Shown here one piece after another: positions 51,831 to 61,203 of a stretch of 64,000 bases of DNA. The position numbers and the translations under genes are program-made. Every line of letters begins with the position of its first letter. Position 1 is the first letter of the stretch. The notes beneath the pieces were generated by a model. It saw only the letters and a program-made list of their open reading frames with translations, ran no database searches and had not been told where the DNA came from. The DNA comes from Daejeonella sp. (lineage in GTDB: Bacteria > Bacteroidota > Bacteroidia > Sphingobacteriales > Sphingobacteriaceae). Location of the stretch: assembly GCF_030695525.1 (NCBI RefSeq), contig NZ_JAUYSS010000021.1, forward strand, positions 1 to 64,000, given 5' to 3'.

Positions 51831-54062
51831 TTACTTATCCTTATTTTTTATGCCCAGATAAAAATAAAATTCTGAACCCTGATCAGGTTTACTTTCTACC
51901 CAAATCTCTCCATTATGTTTTTCTATGACCTTTTTCACAATAGCCAGCCCAATTCCTGTTCCTTTGAAACCACTTCCTACCGCTCTTTTAAAGGTCTCAA
52001 ATATCGTTTCCCAATAATCAGGATGAATACCTATACCGTTATCTTTAATAAAGAAAACTTCCCTGCCATTCTTAACAGTGGTGCCGACTTCTACTTTGGG
52101 ATTCTCTTTTTTTGAGGAATATTTAAGTGCGTTATTAAGCAGGTTAGCCCAAAGCTGAAAAAGCAATCTGCGATCTCCTTCCATTTTGGGTAACATCGAC
52201 TGAATCTTCAGCGCGGTTTTTGGGTAACTACCTTTAGCATTAACAAATTTGAGCACCTCCTCTATCAATTCTTTAGTATCTACACTACTTACTTTGAGGT
52301 CATCACTATTATTCAGGCGGGAATATTCAAGGATATTTTCAATGAGATCGTTCATTTTTTTGTTGAGATCCATGCACATTTGAACCAACTCCCGGCCTTC
52401 CTCACTCAACTCTTTACTGTAATCTTCCTCAAAAATTTTAAGAATCCCTTCCATTCCATTTACCGGAGATCTAAGGTCATGAGAAAGCCCATAACTAAAT
52501 AATTTCAATTCTTTATTAGCCTCAACTAATTGAGTGTTTAGAGTTTCAACCTCCTTTTGAAGTTGCACAACTATAACGTAACTAATATTCTCTTTAAATG
52601 CACGAAGAATGTCCTTATCGGTTTCCTGCCAGGCTTTAGAAACCCCCATTAATTTTTCTGACCATTTTTCAAATGAAAGGCGTGGACTTATCCTTTGTTC
52701 TTTTTCATTAAAAAAAGCTTTATTTTGTGGATTACCTCCCCAGTTTACCTCTTGGATCTCCTCGGGCCTGAACCAAAAAATATAAATATTCTCTGAAATC
52801 TTTAGACTAATAACACCAGATGCAGCTTCTTTATAAGCATTTGCTTCAGGGAATACTGCGGAAAGATTACGCGTTAAAAAGTGGCTTTCTGACTGTTCTT
52901 TAATAAAATTCAGTAAGCTTTCAAGTTGTTTTACTTCAGGAGTGAGTCCAATAACTTTCCAGCGATCTTTCATAAAAATTGCACCGCCACCACAGGAAAT
53001 AAGCTGAGTGAACTTTACATTTCCTTCAGAAAGTGCCTTAACTACATTACTTTCATTGTTCATTTGCGCCACCAATTGACGCCTTATACTTTCAGAATGT
53101 TTCACCTGACTTATTAAGGAGGTGTTTTCCTGTAAGGTGAGTTCCGTAGAAAACATTTGCGCCATAAAACGACAGCTCTCCCGCTGGTAAAAATCTAAAT
53201 GTTTTGCCGTCTTATGATGACAGGCAATCAATCCCCACAGTTGCCCCTTTACTATAATGGCAGCCGAAAGAGAAGCTCCTACCTCCATATTTTTAAGGTA
53301 TTCAATATGAATTGGTGATACTGCTCTAAGGCCTGAGCCGGAAATATCAAGAGGTTCCCCTGTTAAAGGAGATAACTCAGGAACAATTGGAACCGCAGTG
53401 TAATTGACATCAGCAATGATTCTTACCCTGGTCTTCAAAAAAAGCTGCCGGGATTGAGCGGGAATATCTGTAGCGGGATAATGTAATCCCAGCCAGGAAC
53501 CCATCTCTTCATCCTTGCTTTCTGCGATTACCTCCCCATTCCATTCTTCATCAAACTTATAGATCATAACCCTGTTGTATCCAAACATTTTTTTGGTTAG
53601 AACAGTTGCGGCTTCACATAATTGATTAACAGATGTTGCAGTCTGGAATTTGTTGAGTATCAGGGTTAATTGGTTCTGAAAAAAAAAGGGATTATCAACC
53701 TCCTGATACGGTTCAAAATCCAGAATAAGATTTGGTCCTGAGTAATGAGCCAGCAACAGGAACTTAGTGTTATTGATCAATACATCTTGAGGAACGGTTA
53801 GTTCTTTGGAGATTAGCATCTCCACAAACTCTTCCAGTTGTTTCTCTCCTAATAGGTACCAAAGCTCTTTCCCTAACAAGTCCTCAAAGGGCACTCCAAA
53901 AAACCAGGTTGCGTTTTCTCCCACCTGCGTAATCTTAAGATTTTTGGGATCACAAGTGATAAGCACTCCATGCGACTGAGTTTTGCCTATAATATGAATT
54001 GGCTCCCTGGAACAATTTTCCAGATCTAGCTTGTCAGGGTCTTTTAAAGAGGTGGAAATCAT
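51831..54062 (-). CDS. bphP: Bacteriophytochrome histidine kinase
   Basis: Red/far-red photoreceptor of 743 residues. The N-terminal PAS domain carries the biliverdin-attaching Cys17 in ENCSREPIHI, with GKTQSHGVLIT after it. The GAF domain has PATDIPAQSRQLFL (Asp for the chromophore) and VRIIADVNYTAVPIVP. The PHY tongue shows ISPRLSFEKW, the PRxSF motif. Then come a coiled-coil linker, HisKA with SYGLSHDLRSPVNGMEGIL and an ATPase domain with NNALKYSS, KDNGIGI and GTGIGLAIVKKV. It forms an operon with heme oxygenase. No response regulator gene is next to it, so the output partner lies elsewhere. Confidence 0.96.
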   Translation of the reverse strand: MISTSLKDPDKLDLENCSREPIHIIGKTQSHGVLITCDPKNLKITQVGENATWFFGVPFEDLLGKELWYLLGEKQLEEFVEMLISKELTVPQDVLINNTKFLLLAHYSGPNLILDFEPYQEVDNPFFFQNQLTLILNKFQTATSVNQLCEAATVLTKKMFGYNRVMIYKFDEEWNGEVIAESKDEEMGSWLGLHYPATDIPAQSRQLFLKTRVRIIADVNYTAVPIVPELSPLTGEPLDISGSGLRAVSPIHIEYLKNMEVGASLSAAIIVKGQLWGLIACHHKTAKHLDFYQRESCRFMAQMFSTELTLQENTSLISQVKHSESIRRQLVAQMNNESNVVKALSEGNVKFTQLISCGGGAIFMKDRWKVIGLTPEVKQLESLLNFIKEQSESHFLTRNLSAVFPEANAYKEAASGVISLKISENIYIFWFRPEEIQEVNWGGNPQNKAFFNEKEQRISPRLSFEKWSEKLMGVSKAWQETDKDILRAFKENISYVIVVQLQKEVETLNTQLVEANKELKLFSYGLSHDLRSPVNGMEGILKIFEEDYSKELSEEGRELVQMCMDLNKKMNDLIENILEYSRLNNSDDLKVSSVDTKELIEEVLKFVNAKGSYPKTALKIQSMLPKMEGDRRLLFQLWANLLNNALKYSSKKENPKVEVGTTVKNGREVFFIKDNGIGIHPDYWETIFETFKRAVGSGFKGTGIGLAIVKKVIEKHNGEIWVESKPDQGSEFYFYLGIKNKDK

Positions 54063-54528
54063 AATGAGGCTTTTAGTTTAAAGTAGAAAGCGCTTCCTAA
54101 TACTTCCTGTGAATTTAACGGGATTATATCTATTTAAAGAAGCTCAGATCATTTAAATATGAGCTGAGCCTACACTAAGGTCCCAATTCTCAGTTTTTTG
54201 CTAATATAACACAAATACCCTGCCTGTTTTGGTCTATGACATCAATTGAAGTGGAATGATAGCCATTCATCTTGTGCAGAGAAATAATACCAATATAATG
54301 ACTGCCGACAAAATAAGCGACTGGAAAGTATGCTATTTGTGGACTAACATCGAAAAGCAGAATAGCTTGATTATTAACATCCTGCCAGTTTAATTTCGTC
54401 TGAACTAATTGATTAAAATTAATTGTTTAATAATATTCAATCAGATAATCACAATATGAAATTCGCGAAGCTTATTTTATTCTTGTGAGAAAACTAAGCA
54501 GTAAAATACGGTTGATACAAAAATTGGC
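54063..54528. other. Gap of 466 bases upstream of the phytochrome operon
   Basis: Holds no ATG-started gene. A 78-codon open frame without an ATG lies on the minus strand at 54190-54426 (segments LNWQDVNNQAILLFDVSPQ and AYFPVAYFVGSHYIGIISLH look protein-like) and ends at a TGA; it may be a gene remnant or begin with ATT. I see no promoter-like TAnnTTTG in the right place for bphP and no terminator. Confidence 0.4.
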
Positions 54529-55059
54529 TTATTTTCTGCTTATTTCATTAACCTTTTGTTCTAGTTGATTAAAAGATAAACGATCTGAGTTGTTCTTTCC
54601 CACATAGCGATATACTTCTTTTCCATCCGGACCGATCAGAACAGTTGCAGGAAAATGTACAATCTGATTATGAAACTTATAACCGTCGGGAATATTTAGT
54701 TGTTTAGCCAGTTGAGCATCCGGATCTCTGTAGATCGGAAAGTTTTTCAGATCCTCAGTAGTTAATTTACCTGACCAAGCCCGGATTTCGAGTTCAGTAT
54801 CAGGTTTAATGAAGACTTGTACTACATTTTTTAGAGTTTTTGCCTTACTGAAATATTCCTGGGTATGGCGGATGCAATAGGGGCATTCTGTTTTAAGCAG
54901 GAAATGGAGGGCGACGAATTTGCCTTTTTCTTTGCTTAGTACAAATTCATGGTCATCTGTTGCTGATTTCAGCCTAATGTTTGTTGTTGCCTGGGCTTTG
55001 ACAAATACACTTAGAGACTGTAAAAATAGTATAGTTAAAATGCTGTACTTGATTTTCAT
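54529..55059 (-). CDS. Exported peroxiredoxin/TlpA-like redoxin
   Basis: A 176-residue thioredoxin-fold protein with a signal peptide (MKIKYSILTILFLQ, cut after VKAQ). The active site reads KTECPYCIRHTQEY, a CxxC in the place of the peroxidatic Cys of AhpC/TSA proteins. Further family segments are FPIYRDPDAQLAKQLN and HFPATVLIGPDGKEVYRYVG with the cis-Pro. It probably acts in disulfide reduction or peroxide removal in the periplasm. It lies 23 bases after two DoxX-like genes on the same strand. Confidence 0.85.
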   Translation of the reverse strand: MKIKYSILTILFLQSLSVFVKAQATTNIRLKSATDDHEFVLSKEKGKFVALHFLLKTECPYCIRHTQEYFSKAKTLKNVVQVFIKPDTELEIRAWSGKLTTEDLKNFPIYRDPDAQLAKQLNIPDGYKFHNQIVHFPATVLIGPDGKEVYRYVGKNNSDRLSFNQLEQKVNEISRK

Positions 55060-55082
55060 AAAACAGTTCTTAAAGATGAAAA

Positions 55083-55430
55083 TTATTCTGATTGGATAGC
55101 TGCATAAAACAGGTAACCGTTTATTATAAAATACATAAAAGCCGGCAATGATTGCCAGAAGCCATCTTTAATCTTTATCCTGACACCAAAACCAAATAAC
55201 ATTAGGATGGATAAACCTGCAGATGAAATTACCAGAATTGGATGATAATGAAGTCCCACAATTAATCCAATCCCTCCCAGAATTTGTAAAATACTGGTTA
55301 ATAAAGTGAATTTCTCTAGTCCATAACGTTTGAATTCATCTTTCATATGACTGGATCTGAAAAAGCTTAAGCCATAAAATAAAAAAGAGAGGGCAGAGAA
55401 CCAGGTAAGGATTAGATTTATTAAACTCAT
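55083..55430 (-). CDS. DoxX-like membrane protein
   Basis: A 115-residue protein with four hydrophobic helices and the DoxX_2 pattern: an N-terminal helix with WFSALSFLFYGLSFFRS, KDEFKRYGLEKFTLLTSILQILGGIGLI, and a closing helix. The ATG at 55430 overlaps the stop of the upstream gene (ATGA). DoxX-type proteins couple to thiosulfate or thiol oxidation in some archaea and bacteria, but most are of unknown function; the redoxin gene downstream hints at a thiol role. Confidence 0.82.
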   Translation of the reverse strand: MSLINLILTWFSALSFLFYGLSFFRSSHMKDEFKRYGLEKFTLLTSILQILGGIGLIVGLHYHPILVISSAGLSILMLFGFGVRIKIKDGFWQSLPAFMYFIINGYLFYAAIQSE

Positions 55431-55777
55431 AAACAAATCATCCCTGCATGAACCCCAGCAATAAATAGAGAGATAAGGAGAAGAATAAATGAAGGTATAT
55501 GTTTCAAAATGGGATTTTTAACTTTGAAATGCGCTAGTTGTGCACAAATCATTAAAAAAGCCATTGTCAGGGCAGAGTATAGCACCAGATCCGGGTACCA
55601 GATCCCGGCAATTAATAAGGTAGCCAATGAAATTTTGGATGCACCAACGAGGTTTCTGACCAGATCCGGCAGACCATATTGCTTAAATTCCAGAACAATG
55701 TTATCGAATCTGAAGATCCAGACATAGGCTACAGATAAAGCGAGTACCACTTGGGCAATAATTACTAAATTTTCCAT
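55427..55777 (-). CDS. DoxX-like membrane protein, paired copy
   Basis: A 116-residue protein with four helices; YVWIFRFDNIVLEFKQYGLPDLVRNLVGASKISLATLLIAG shows the same E/Q-F-K-x-Y-G-L core as its downstream neighbour, so the pair is probably an old duplication. Together they could form a heterodimer. The upstream region has no clear promoter. The two, with the downstream exported redoxin gene, form a likely three-gene operon. Confidence 0.82.
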   Translation of the reverse strand: MENLVIIAQVVLALSVAYVWIFRFDNIVLEFKQYGLPDLVRNLVGASKISLATLLIAGIWYPDLVLYSALTMAFLMICAQLAHFKVKNPILKHIPSFILLLISLFIAGVHAGMICL

Positions 55778-55986
55778 TTTTATTTATTAAATTTTGCAGT
55801 TCTTTTGGTTTTCCTGTATTTTTCTCCTGTTTAGAGGTCTAATTTTCGTTTTTAACAGGATTGAAAAATAAAGGGAATCAATTAAATGTAATGTGAAAAT
55901 AAAGATAGTAACTGAATAAATCCTGTCGCCCAAAAAATTATTATGATTTTGTAAATTACTTTCAATAAAATTTTTGAATGACAGAA

Positions 55987-57276
55987 TTATCTGACAAATA
56001 CCCCGTTTATCATCACTTTTTCAATATTCCTCATCACTTTGATATCTTCTAATGGATTACCCCTTACCAATATCAGGTCGGCCAGTTTTCCTTTCTCGAT
56101 GCTACCCAACTGATTCTCAATCCTGAAGAAGCGGGCATTTTCCATCGTAGCAGCATGAATGACTGCGGCGTTTGACATTCCGCTCTCCACGAAGAGTTCC
56201 ATCTCCCGCTGATAAGCCCAACCTTTTTCGGCATATGGGACCATGCCATGTGAACCAACTACAACTTTTGCTCCACCTTTCTGAAGTTTTGCTGTCAGTT
56301 TCATCATCTGATCGAATCCTTTTAGCTTAATGCTGTCAATAGTTCCCGGTGAGGGCTGATATTCAAAAATAGCGAGGGTCGGACTAACAAATGTGCCTTT
56401 TCTGACTAGGAATCGGGTTAGACTATCTGCTGCAGGAGAGTTCAAATCAATTTCTGCCCAGGATTTATAGCGTCCCTGTTTACGGTAATTATTATCCGCC
56501 AGCATTGCCTGGCGATATTTTTCAGCCTCCCGTTTTGGCGTGAGTGACAATCCAAATGAAGTTATGTGTTCAATTCCATCCAGACCGGCTTCAATAGCAT
56601 GTTTAGCTTCAGTAATTTCCAGATGCCCGGTTACTGGTATACCTCGCTTATGTGCCGCATCAGTGATTGCTTTTATCATTCCCGGTGGTGTTCTGAAGTA
56701 GATTTTGATAACTGTAGATCCCTGATCTGCAACTTCATTCACCTGCCTGACAGCTTCTGCATCATCGCGAACCACATAGGCATCGTTCGGATATGCAGGA
56801 GGTGAACCATCCAGATGCGGCCCGCTTAGAAAGAGTCTGGGATTGGATTTACCCGATTTTCGTACCTGATCATACATTTCGATCCAGAGTCCTGGATCAC
56901 GAAGTGAAGTAATACCATTTTGAAGAAACATTGATGGAAGCTCATCTGATCCATCGATATGAAAATGCGAATCAATTAGGCCCGGTAAAAGCGACATCCC
57001 CTTACCCTGAATGATTTCAGCACCCTGCGGAATCTGAATACTTCCTGAGGGGCCGGCAGCGATAATTTTATTCCCTTTAACTATTACAGATGCATTCTGA
57101 ATGGCTTTTCCACCATTCACGTCAATAAGATTGACATCAACAATGGCTATAGTTCCGGTTCCCCGGGGCAACTCGGCATCATTAAGTGGCTTGATAGTCT
57201 TTTGTACTGGTTTTTGAGCAAAAAGTGCGGTTGCCAGGAATATAAAGACAAGAAGCAGAATTAGTAAGCGTTTCAT
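55987..57276 (-). CDS. Secreted amidohydrolase (imidazolonepropionase-like)
   Basis: A 429-residue TIM-barrel metallohydrolase with a signal peptide ending FAQ. The first metal motif is LIDSHFHIDG (HxH); a Lys in STVIKIYFR may be the carboxylated ligand, and His residues in IPVTGHLEI, DGIEHITSFG fill the remaining sites. GSIEKGKLADLILVRGNPLEDI is the standard ending of this branch, which includes imidazolonepropionase-like and prolidase-type enzymes. Substrate unknown; its export suggests a periplasmic peptide, lactone or cyclic amide. Confidence 0.85.
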   Translation of the reverse strand: MKRLLILLLVFIFLATALFAQKPVQKTIKPLNDAELPRGTGTIAIVDVNLIDVNGGKAIQNASVIVKGNKIIAAGPSGSIQIPQGAEIIQGKGMSLLPGLIDSHFHIDGSDELPSMFLQNGITSLRDPGLWIEMYDQVRKSGKSNPRLFLSGPHLDGSPPAYPNDAYVVRDDAEAVRQVNEVADQGSTVIKIYFRTPPGMIKAITDAAHKRGIPVTGHLEITEAKHAIEAGLDGIEHITSFGLSLTPKREAEKYRQAMLADNNYRKQGRYKSWAEIDLNSPAADSLTRFLVRKGTFVSPTLAIFEYQPSPGTIDSIKLKGFDQMMKLTAKLQKGGAKVVVGSHGMVPYAEKGWAYQREMELFVESGMSNAAVIHAATMENARFFRIENQLGSIEKGKLADLILVRGNPLEDIKVMRNIEKVMINGVFVR

Positions 57277-57367
57277 ATGGTAGTCAATTTTGGGTTTTAT
57301 CTTTTGGAAAAATAAAGATAATCTAATGCATTTTTATGAATTCGTAAGCTGTTTTGTTGATTCGAGA

Positions 57368-57841
57368 TTAATGATCATAGCTTATTACCCTGGAAATTCG
57401 CCACAGGCCGTCTTTTTTTTGCCAAATCATTAGAAATTTAAAAGTTCCGATCTCTAATTTTCCATTCTCTGTATGTTTAAACTGATGTTTTCCAATCTGA
57501 ATAGCGCCATAATCTTTTATTGGATAAACTTCCAGGCTGCCCTTAACTAGCTCCCTGCTCAGCTTGTTTTCATTTTTGAAGGTGTTTCCGAAATTTTCAA
57601 AAACAGTTTTATACGGAATTAGTCCACCATTATCCTGAAACCATTCCAGATCTTCTGTAAACATAGTCTGGAATTTCTCCATGTTCTGAGAGTTGAAAGC
57701 CTGGAACATTATACTATCGGCCTGTTCAATTTCTTTATATAATTCCAATGATGTGGGGGCGACTTTCTTTTCCTGTGCGGATAAAGCCAGGGTCATTAGA
57801 GATATTAATAATAGAGCATTTAATATTACTTTCGATTTCAT
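57368..57841 (-). CDS. Exported SnoaL/DUF4440-like protein
   Basis: A 157-residue NTF2-fold protein with a signal peptide (MKSKVILNALLLISL, cut after LSAQ). Features: EIEQADSIMFQAFNSQNMEKF, the opening helix of the fold, LEWFQDNGGLIPYKT, and a run of strands ending LMIWQKKDGLWRISRVISYDH, the usual SnoaL/ketosteroid-isomerase close. The binding pocket's partner cannot be told. A second protein of this fold lies immediately upstream at 58062-58556 on the same strand, separated by a terminator. Confidence 0.82.
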   Translation of the reverse strand: MKSKVILNALLLISLMTLALSAQEKKVAPTSLELYKEIEQADSIMFQAFNSQNMEKFQTMFTEDLEWFQDNGGLIPYKTVFENFGNTFKNENKLSRELVKGSLEVYPIKDYGAIQIGKHQFKHTENGKLEIGTFKFLMIWQKKDGLWRISRVISYDH

Positions 57842-57978
57842 CAGAATTGTTTTTGTTAGGACTGCAAAATGCAGGGATTTGTTACCGGGAGATCATTCAA
57901 TACTGGAGTTTCAGCTAGGCAGTCTTTGAGCAAGTAAAGAAGACGCAAATTCAAAAATGTTTTGCTTGCTAGTCTGTC

Positions 57979-58010
57979 AAAAAAAATGGAGCCAGTAAAA
58001 ACTGACTCCA
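57979..58010 (-). terminator. Terminator between the two SnoaL-like genes
   Basis: On the minus strand GGAGTCAGT, short T loop, ACTGGCTCC (one G-U pair), then eight T. It ends transcription from the gene at 58062-58556. Confidence 0.9.
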
Positions 58011-58061
58011 GATATTTTCTTTTTATTTGGAAGGGATGGGATATATAATGCAATATCACGA

Positions 58062-58556
58062 TTACATACCTGGTTTTGCAGGCATGGAACTCACACTCAT
58101 GTCACGGATACAAATATATTTACCATCGCGTTTTTCGAAAACAGACATATAATGTCCTTTATCTACTTCTTTACCTGTTGAATCAGTGGTTGTCCACGTG
58201 CCAATTTCAACAGCCCCATTCCCCGCTGCAAAAACGTCAACAACTTTATAGGCATTCGACTGTCCGTTAGTTTCTTTTGCAATACGCGCAACAATTCTTT
58301 CCTTAATTGCTGCTTTTCCAACGCTTGGCTCTTCATTCGAATTATAGCTAATTGCATCATCGCTGTAATAGGCCACGATGGCGTCAGCATCTTTTGCTTT
58401 ATCTCCTGCGGCATAAGCATCCTCTAATTTCTGAATTTCAGCTTTTACTGAATCCATATTTAAAGCAGCTTCCGGAGCTTGTGTGGTGGTGTTGCAGGAT
58501 GCCAAAAAGAAGGCGGCCATTACAAAAAATGCGACAAATTGTGTTTGGATTTTCAT
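58062..58556 (-). CDS. DUF4440/SnoaL-like lipoprotein
   Basis: A 164-residue lipoprotein with lipobox FFLASC (Cys about residue 21). The fold starts KAEIQKLEDAYAAGDKAKDADAIVAYYSDDAIS and ends MSVFEKRDGKYICIRDMSVS, typical of DUF4440/SnoaL_3 proteins that act as small-molecule-binding or isomerase-like domains. The leader of the mature protein is Thr/Ala-rich. Its own terminator downstream and clear lipobox suggest a single-gene unit. Role unknown. Confidence 0.85.
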   Translation of the reverse strand: MKIQTQFVAFFVMAAFFLASCNTTTQAPEAALNMDSVKAEIQKLEDAYAAGDKAKDADAIVAYYSDDAISYNSNEEPSVGKAAIKERIVARIAKETNGQSNAYKVVDVFAAGNGAVEIGTWTTTDSTGKEVDKGHYMSVFEKRDGKYICIRDMSVSSMPAKPGM

Positions 58557-58675
58557 AATATTTTCGTTTAGGTTAAAAAAACATTATAAAAGGTAAGTAT
58601 AATATAATTGATAATCAGATAATTATAAATACTTAATTCTATGCAGTAAAAAATATTGCCCGAATATTTATAGAA

Positions 58676-59734
58676 TTAGAGTCTAATTGTCACATTTGAA
58701 GTCAGAGAATAATTTTTGTTTGAATTATTATAAAACTCCCTCTCACCGGCCTGATAAACCTTGCCTTCTATTCTGAATTGAAGCTTTTTGCTAATGTGAT
58801 AGTCGAAATTGCCCGAAATACCCGAAACTCTTAGTCCATTTAGGTTATTTGTTGCGACTATGATCCGGTTTTTATCATTGTAATATTCTCCACGAATTGC
58901 GATTTTAATTTGCTCAGTGGCCGAATACCTCAGAATAGCTACCGGTGAGTACCAAATACCATAATCGCTGCTGTTGTATTTATCGTTACCTATATCAAAG
59001 CCGGCAATCAAACCTAGTTTTTTATTCATGTCGAATTGCATGTACAGATTATGAAAGGTTCTTAATGCATTAAAATTATTCTGAATGTCTGTCCCGGTGA
59101 AGTTGCTGTAGTTTAGAAGTAATTTTTCGGAAGGCCTATAATTTACCTGAATCCCAAAGGAAGGTTTTTGAACTAAATTTAGTCTTTTGATTCTTTGCCA
59201 TCCATTTAAAACCAAAAAGGCCAAATTGAGATTTCCTTTTTTTGTTGAATAGCCTAATCTGATCCCCGTTTCGTAATAAGGAGAGTTTTCAGCCATAATA
59301 CTTCTTGTTAAAGTCATGCAGTCGGCACTGATTGCACTCTCAAATCCAATATGAGAAGGGAGTATGCCTGCATCTAACCAAAAATTATTTTCTTTTGATA
59401 ATTTAACCCCAATATTGGCTTCATAGAGATGCCGGGCCCAGGAAGGCTCTGCACTAAGATTGTATCTTGAATAATTTCCAGCCATTAAGCCCAAATTTGC
59501 CCTGAGATTTGTGGCCGAATAATTAGTTTTTAATAGAATTAGGTTTGCATTGATCTTATTATGCCTTTTGTGATTATAGATAAAATCAGGTTTTTCATGA
59601 TTTGCAGGTTTCGCAAAATCATAGCTATAATATAATTCAGCATAAGCATTAAAAGTCAGATTTTTTAGCGAGTCATCCTGGGCAAATAGGCTGGTCGACG
59701 AAAAGATAAAAATGATCAATACTATTGTTTTCAA
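58676..59734 (-). CDS. Outer-membrane beta-barrel porin (BBP2/OmpL-like)
   Basis: A 352-residue protein with a signal peptide cut after LFAQ and the alternating polar and aromatic strands of an outer-membrane barrel. The family (putative beta-barrel porin 2) is marked by FNAYAELYYSYDFAKPANHEKPDFIYNHKRHN, split by the conserved PxFxYNHxRHN near the N-terminus, and by WLDAGILPSHIGFESA. The C-terminal residue is Leu after SNVTIRL rather than Phe. Start codon is TTG. It follows the amino-acid permease gene and may serve the same uptake path. Confidence 0.85.
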   Translation of the reverse strand: MKTIVLIIFIFSSTSLFAQDDSLKNLTFNAYAELYYSYDFAKPANHEKPDFIYNHKRHNKINANLILLKTNYSATNLRANLGLMAGNYSRYNLSAEPSWARHLYEANIGVKLSKENNFWLDAGILPSHIGFESAISADCMTLTRSIMAENSPYYETGIRLGYSTKKGNLNLAFLVLNGWQRIKRLNLVQKPSFGIQVNYRPSEKLLLNYSNFTGTDIQNNFNALRTFHNLYMQFDMNKKLGLIAGFDIGNDKYNSSDYGIWYSPVAILRYSATEQIKIAIRGEYYNDKNRIIVATNNLNGLRVSGISGNFDYHISKKLQFRIEGKVYQAGEREFYNNSNKNYSLTSNVTIRL

Positions 59735-59785
59735 TTGCTATTATTTTTTCTGTATTAACTGCGAACCTAAATGCATTTGATGAGA

Positions 59786-59803
59786 AACACTATCAGTAGT
59801 GTT
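59786..59803. repeat. Inverted repeat between permease and porin genes
   Basis: AACACTA, TCAG, TAGTGTT: a perfect 7-bp dyad with a tetraloop in the 77-base gap. It lacks a good T run on either strand, so it is a weak terminator at best; it could be an operator or an mRNA processing hairpin. Confidence 0.4.
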
Positions 59804-59811
59804 CAATGTGA

Positions 59812-61203
59812 TTAAGTTGTTTTTCGTTTTTTAAAATAATAATAAACAGGTACACCACTAAGTACAAGTATTATCCCCACCAAAGATTGCTGGGGCTGAA
59901 CCCAGATGGTATTTATTGTTAAAGCAATAGAGAAGAGCAACAATACAATGGGAACGAATGGGTATCCAGTTACCTTAGCCTGGATCATTCCTTTTCTTTT
60001 CAGACGAAGAACTGCAAAGGCAAGAAATCCATAAAACACAAAATTCAGGAAGATAACCATATTCGTGAGCGTATCAAATGAACCCGATACAAGCATGACA
60101 CATCCCAAAATCATCATATAGTTTAGGGAGATATGAGGTGTTCTGAACCGTGGGTGGACTTTTTTCAAATGGCTGAACAGGTATCCCTGTTGTGCCATAC
60201 GGTAGAATTTACGGGGAGAAGAAACAATATTACTATTCAGTGCACCGAATACACAGATAATAAGAAGTACAATCAGAAGTATTTTTCCAAAACTACCCAG
60301 TAATGTCTCTGCAACAACAAATGCTCCGATTTGATTTACATCAATAGCTCTGATCTGTTCAAGGCTGAGCACATTCATGTAGGTATAGTTAAGAAGTGTA
60401 TAGACCAATGCCACAAGAGATAGACCTATTGTAAGGGCAAGAGGAAGGTTACGCCTTGGATTAATTATTTCACCCGAAATATTGGTAGCAGTTTCCCATC
60501 CGTTATAAGCCCAGAAAGCACTCAGCATTGCCGCAAAAAATGCACTGTAAAACAGCATTCCTTCAGGTACATTTATTGTATTTAGCGTAGCGTTGGAACT
60601 TTGTGTATCCGGCCCCGAATAAGCAAATCCCACAATTATCAGAACCGATATACCCACAATTTTAGCACTGGTAATGATAGAGTTGAAAACACCGCTTTCG
60701 CGGGATCCCAAAGAATTTACTCCGGTAAGTATGATTATTGCAAAAATTCCAATCAATTTTACGCCCGAATTTGCAAAAGGAAAAATGAAACCCCCAATAG
60801 AAAAGTCTTTCCAGATATCAAGCGGTTTTGGAAGGGGGATAAAGGAATTGATAACCTCACCAAAAAGAAAGGCAAGGGCAGCAATTGCTGCCGGACTAAT
60901 AATTATAAAATCAGCCCATCCTGAAATAAAAGCAAAAAAATTACCAAAGGATATACGGAAGTATTCATAAAGGCCTCCGGATTCTTCGGTAAGTGAAGCC
61001 AGAGCACTTACTGTAAACGCAGCAAATAAACTGATTACACCAGCAAGAATCCAGGCCATCAAAATCGCAGTCTCACTCAGCCCTGTTTGGGCCATGGGGA
61101 CTATTTTTTTAAATACTCCACTCCCAATCACTATCCCAACCACCATTAAGGTACTTGCAAAAAGTCCTAAAGTTCTATTCAGTGATGCTTCAGTTTTTAC
61201 CAT
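59812..61203 (-). CDS. APC family amino-acid permease
   Basis: A 463-residue permease of twelve helices. The start of helix 1 (VVGIVIGSGVFKKIVPMA) holds the GSG turn that binds the substrate carboxylate in this fold; ESGGLYEYFRISFGNFFAFISGW follows as the conserved helix 2-3 loop, and FFAAMLSAFWAYNGWETATNISGEI in the centre. The overall pattern is close to the LAT/SteT branch of serine/threonine or aromatic exchangers, but substrate is not decided. It is upstream of the beta-barrel porin gene on the same strand. Confidence 0.9.
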   Translation of the reverse strand: MVKTEASLNRTLGLFASTLMVVGIVIGSGVFKKIVPMAQTGLSETAILMAWILAGVISLFAAFTVSALASLTEESGGLYEYFRISFGNFFAFISGWADFIIISPAAIAALAFLFGEVINSFIPLPKPLDIWKDFSIGGFIFPFANSGVKLIGIFAIIILTGVNSLGSRESGVFNSIITSAKIVGISVLIIVGFAYSGPDTQSSNATLNTINVPEGMLFYSAFFAAMLSAFWAYNGWETATNISGEIINPRRNLPLALTIGLSLVALVYTLLNYTYMNVLSLEQIRAIDVNQIGAFVVAETLLGSFGKILLIVLLIICVFGALNSNIVSSPRKFYRMAQQGYLFSHLKKVHPRFRTPHISLNYMMILGCVMLVSGSFDTLTNMVIFLNFVFYGFLAFAVLRLKRKGMIQAKVTGYPFVPIVLLLFSIALTINTIWVQPQQSLVGIILVLSGVPVYYYFKKRKTT

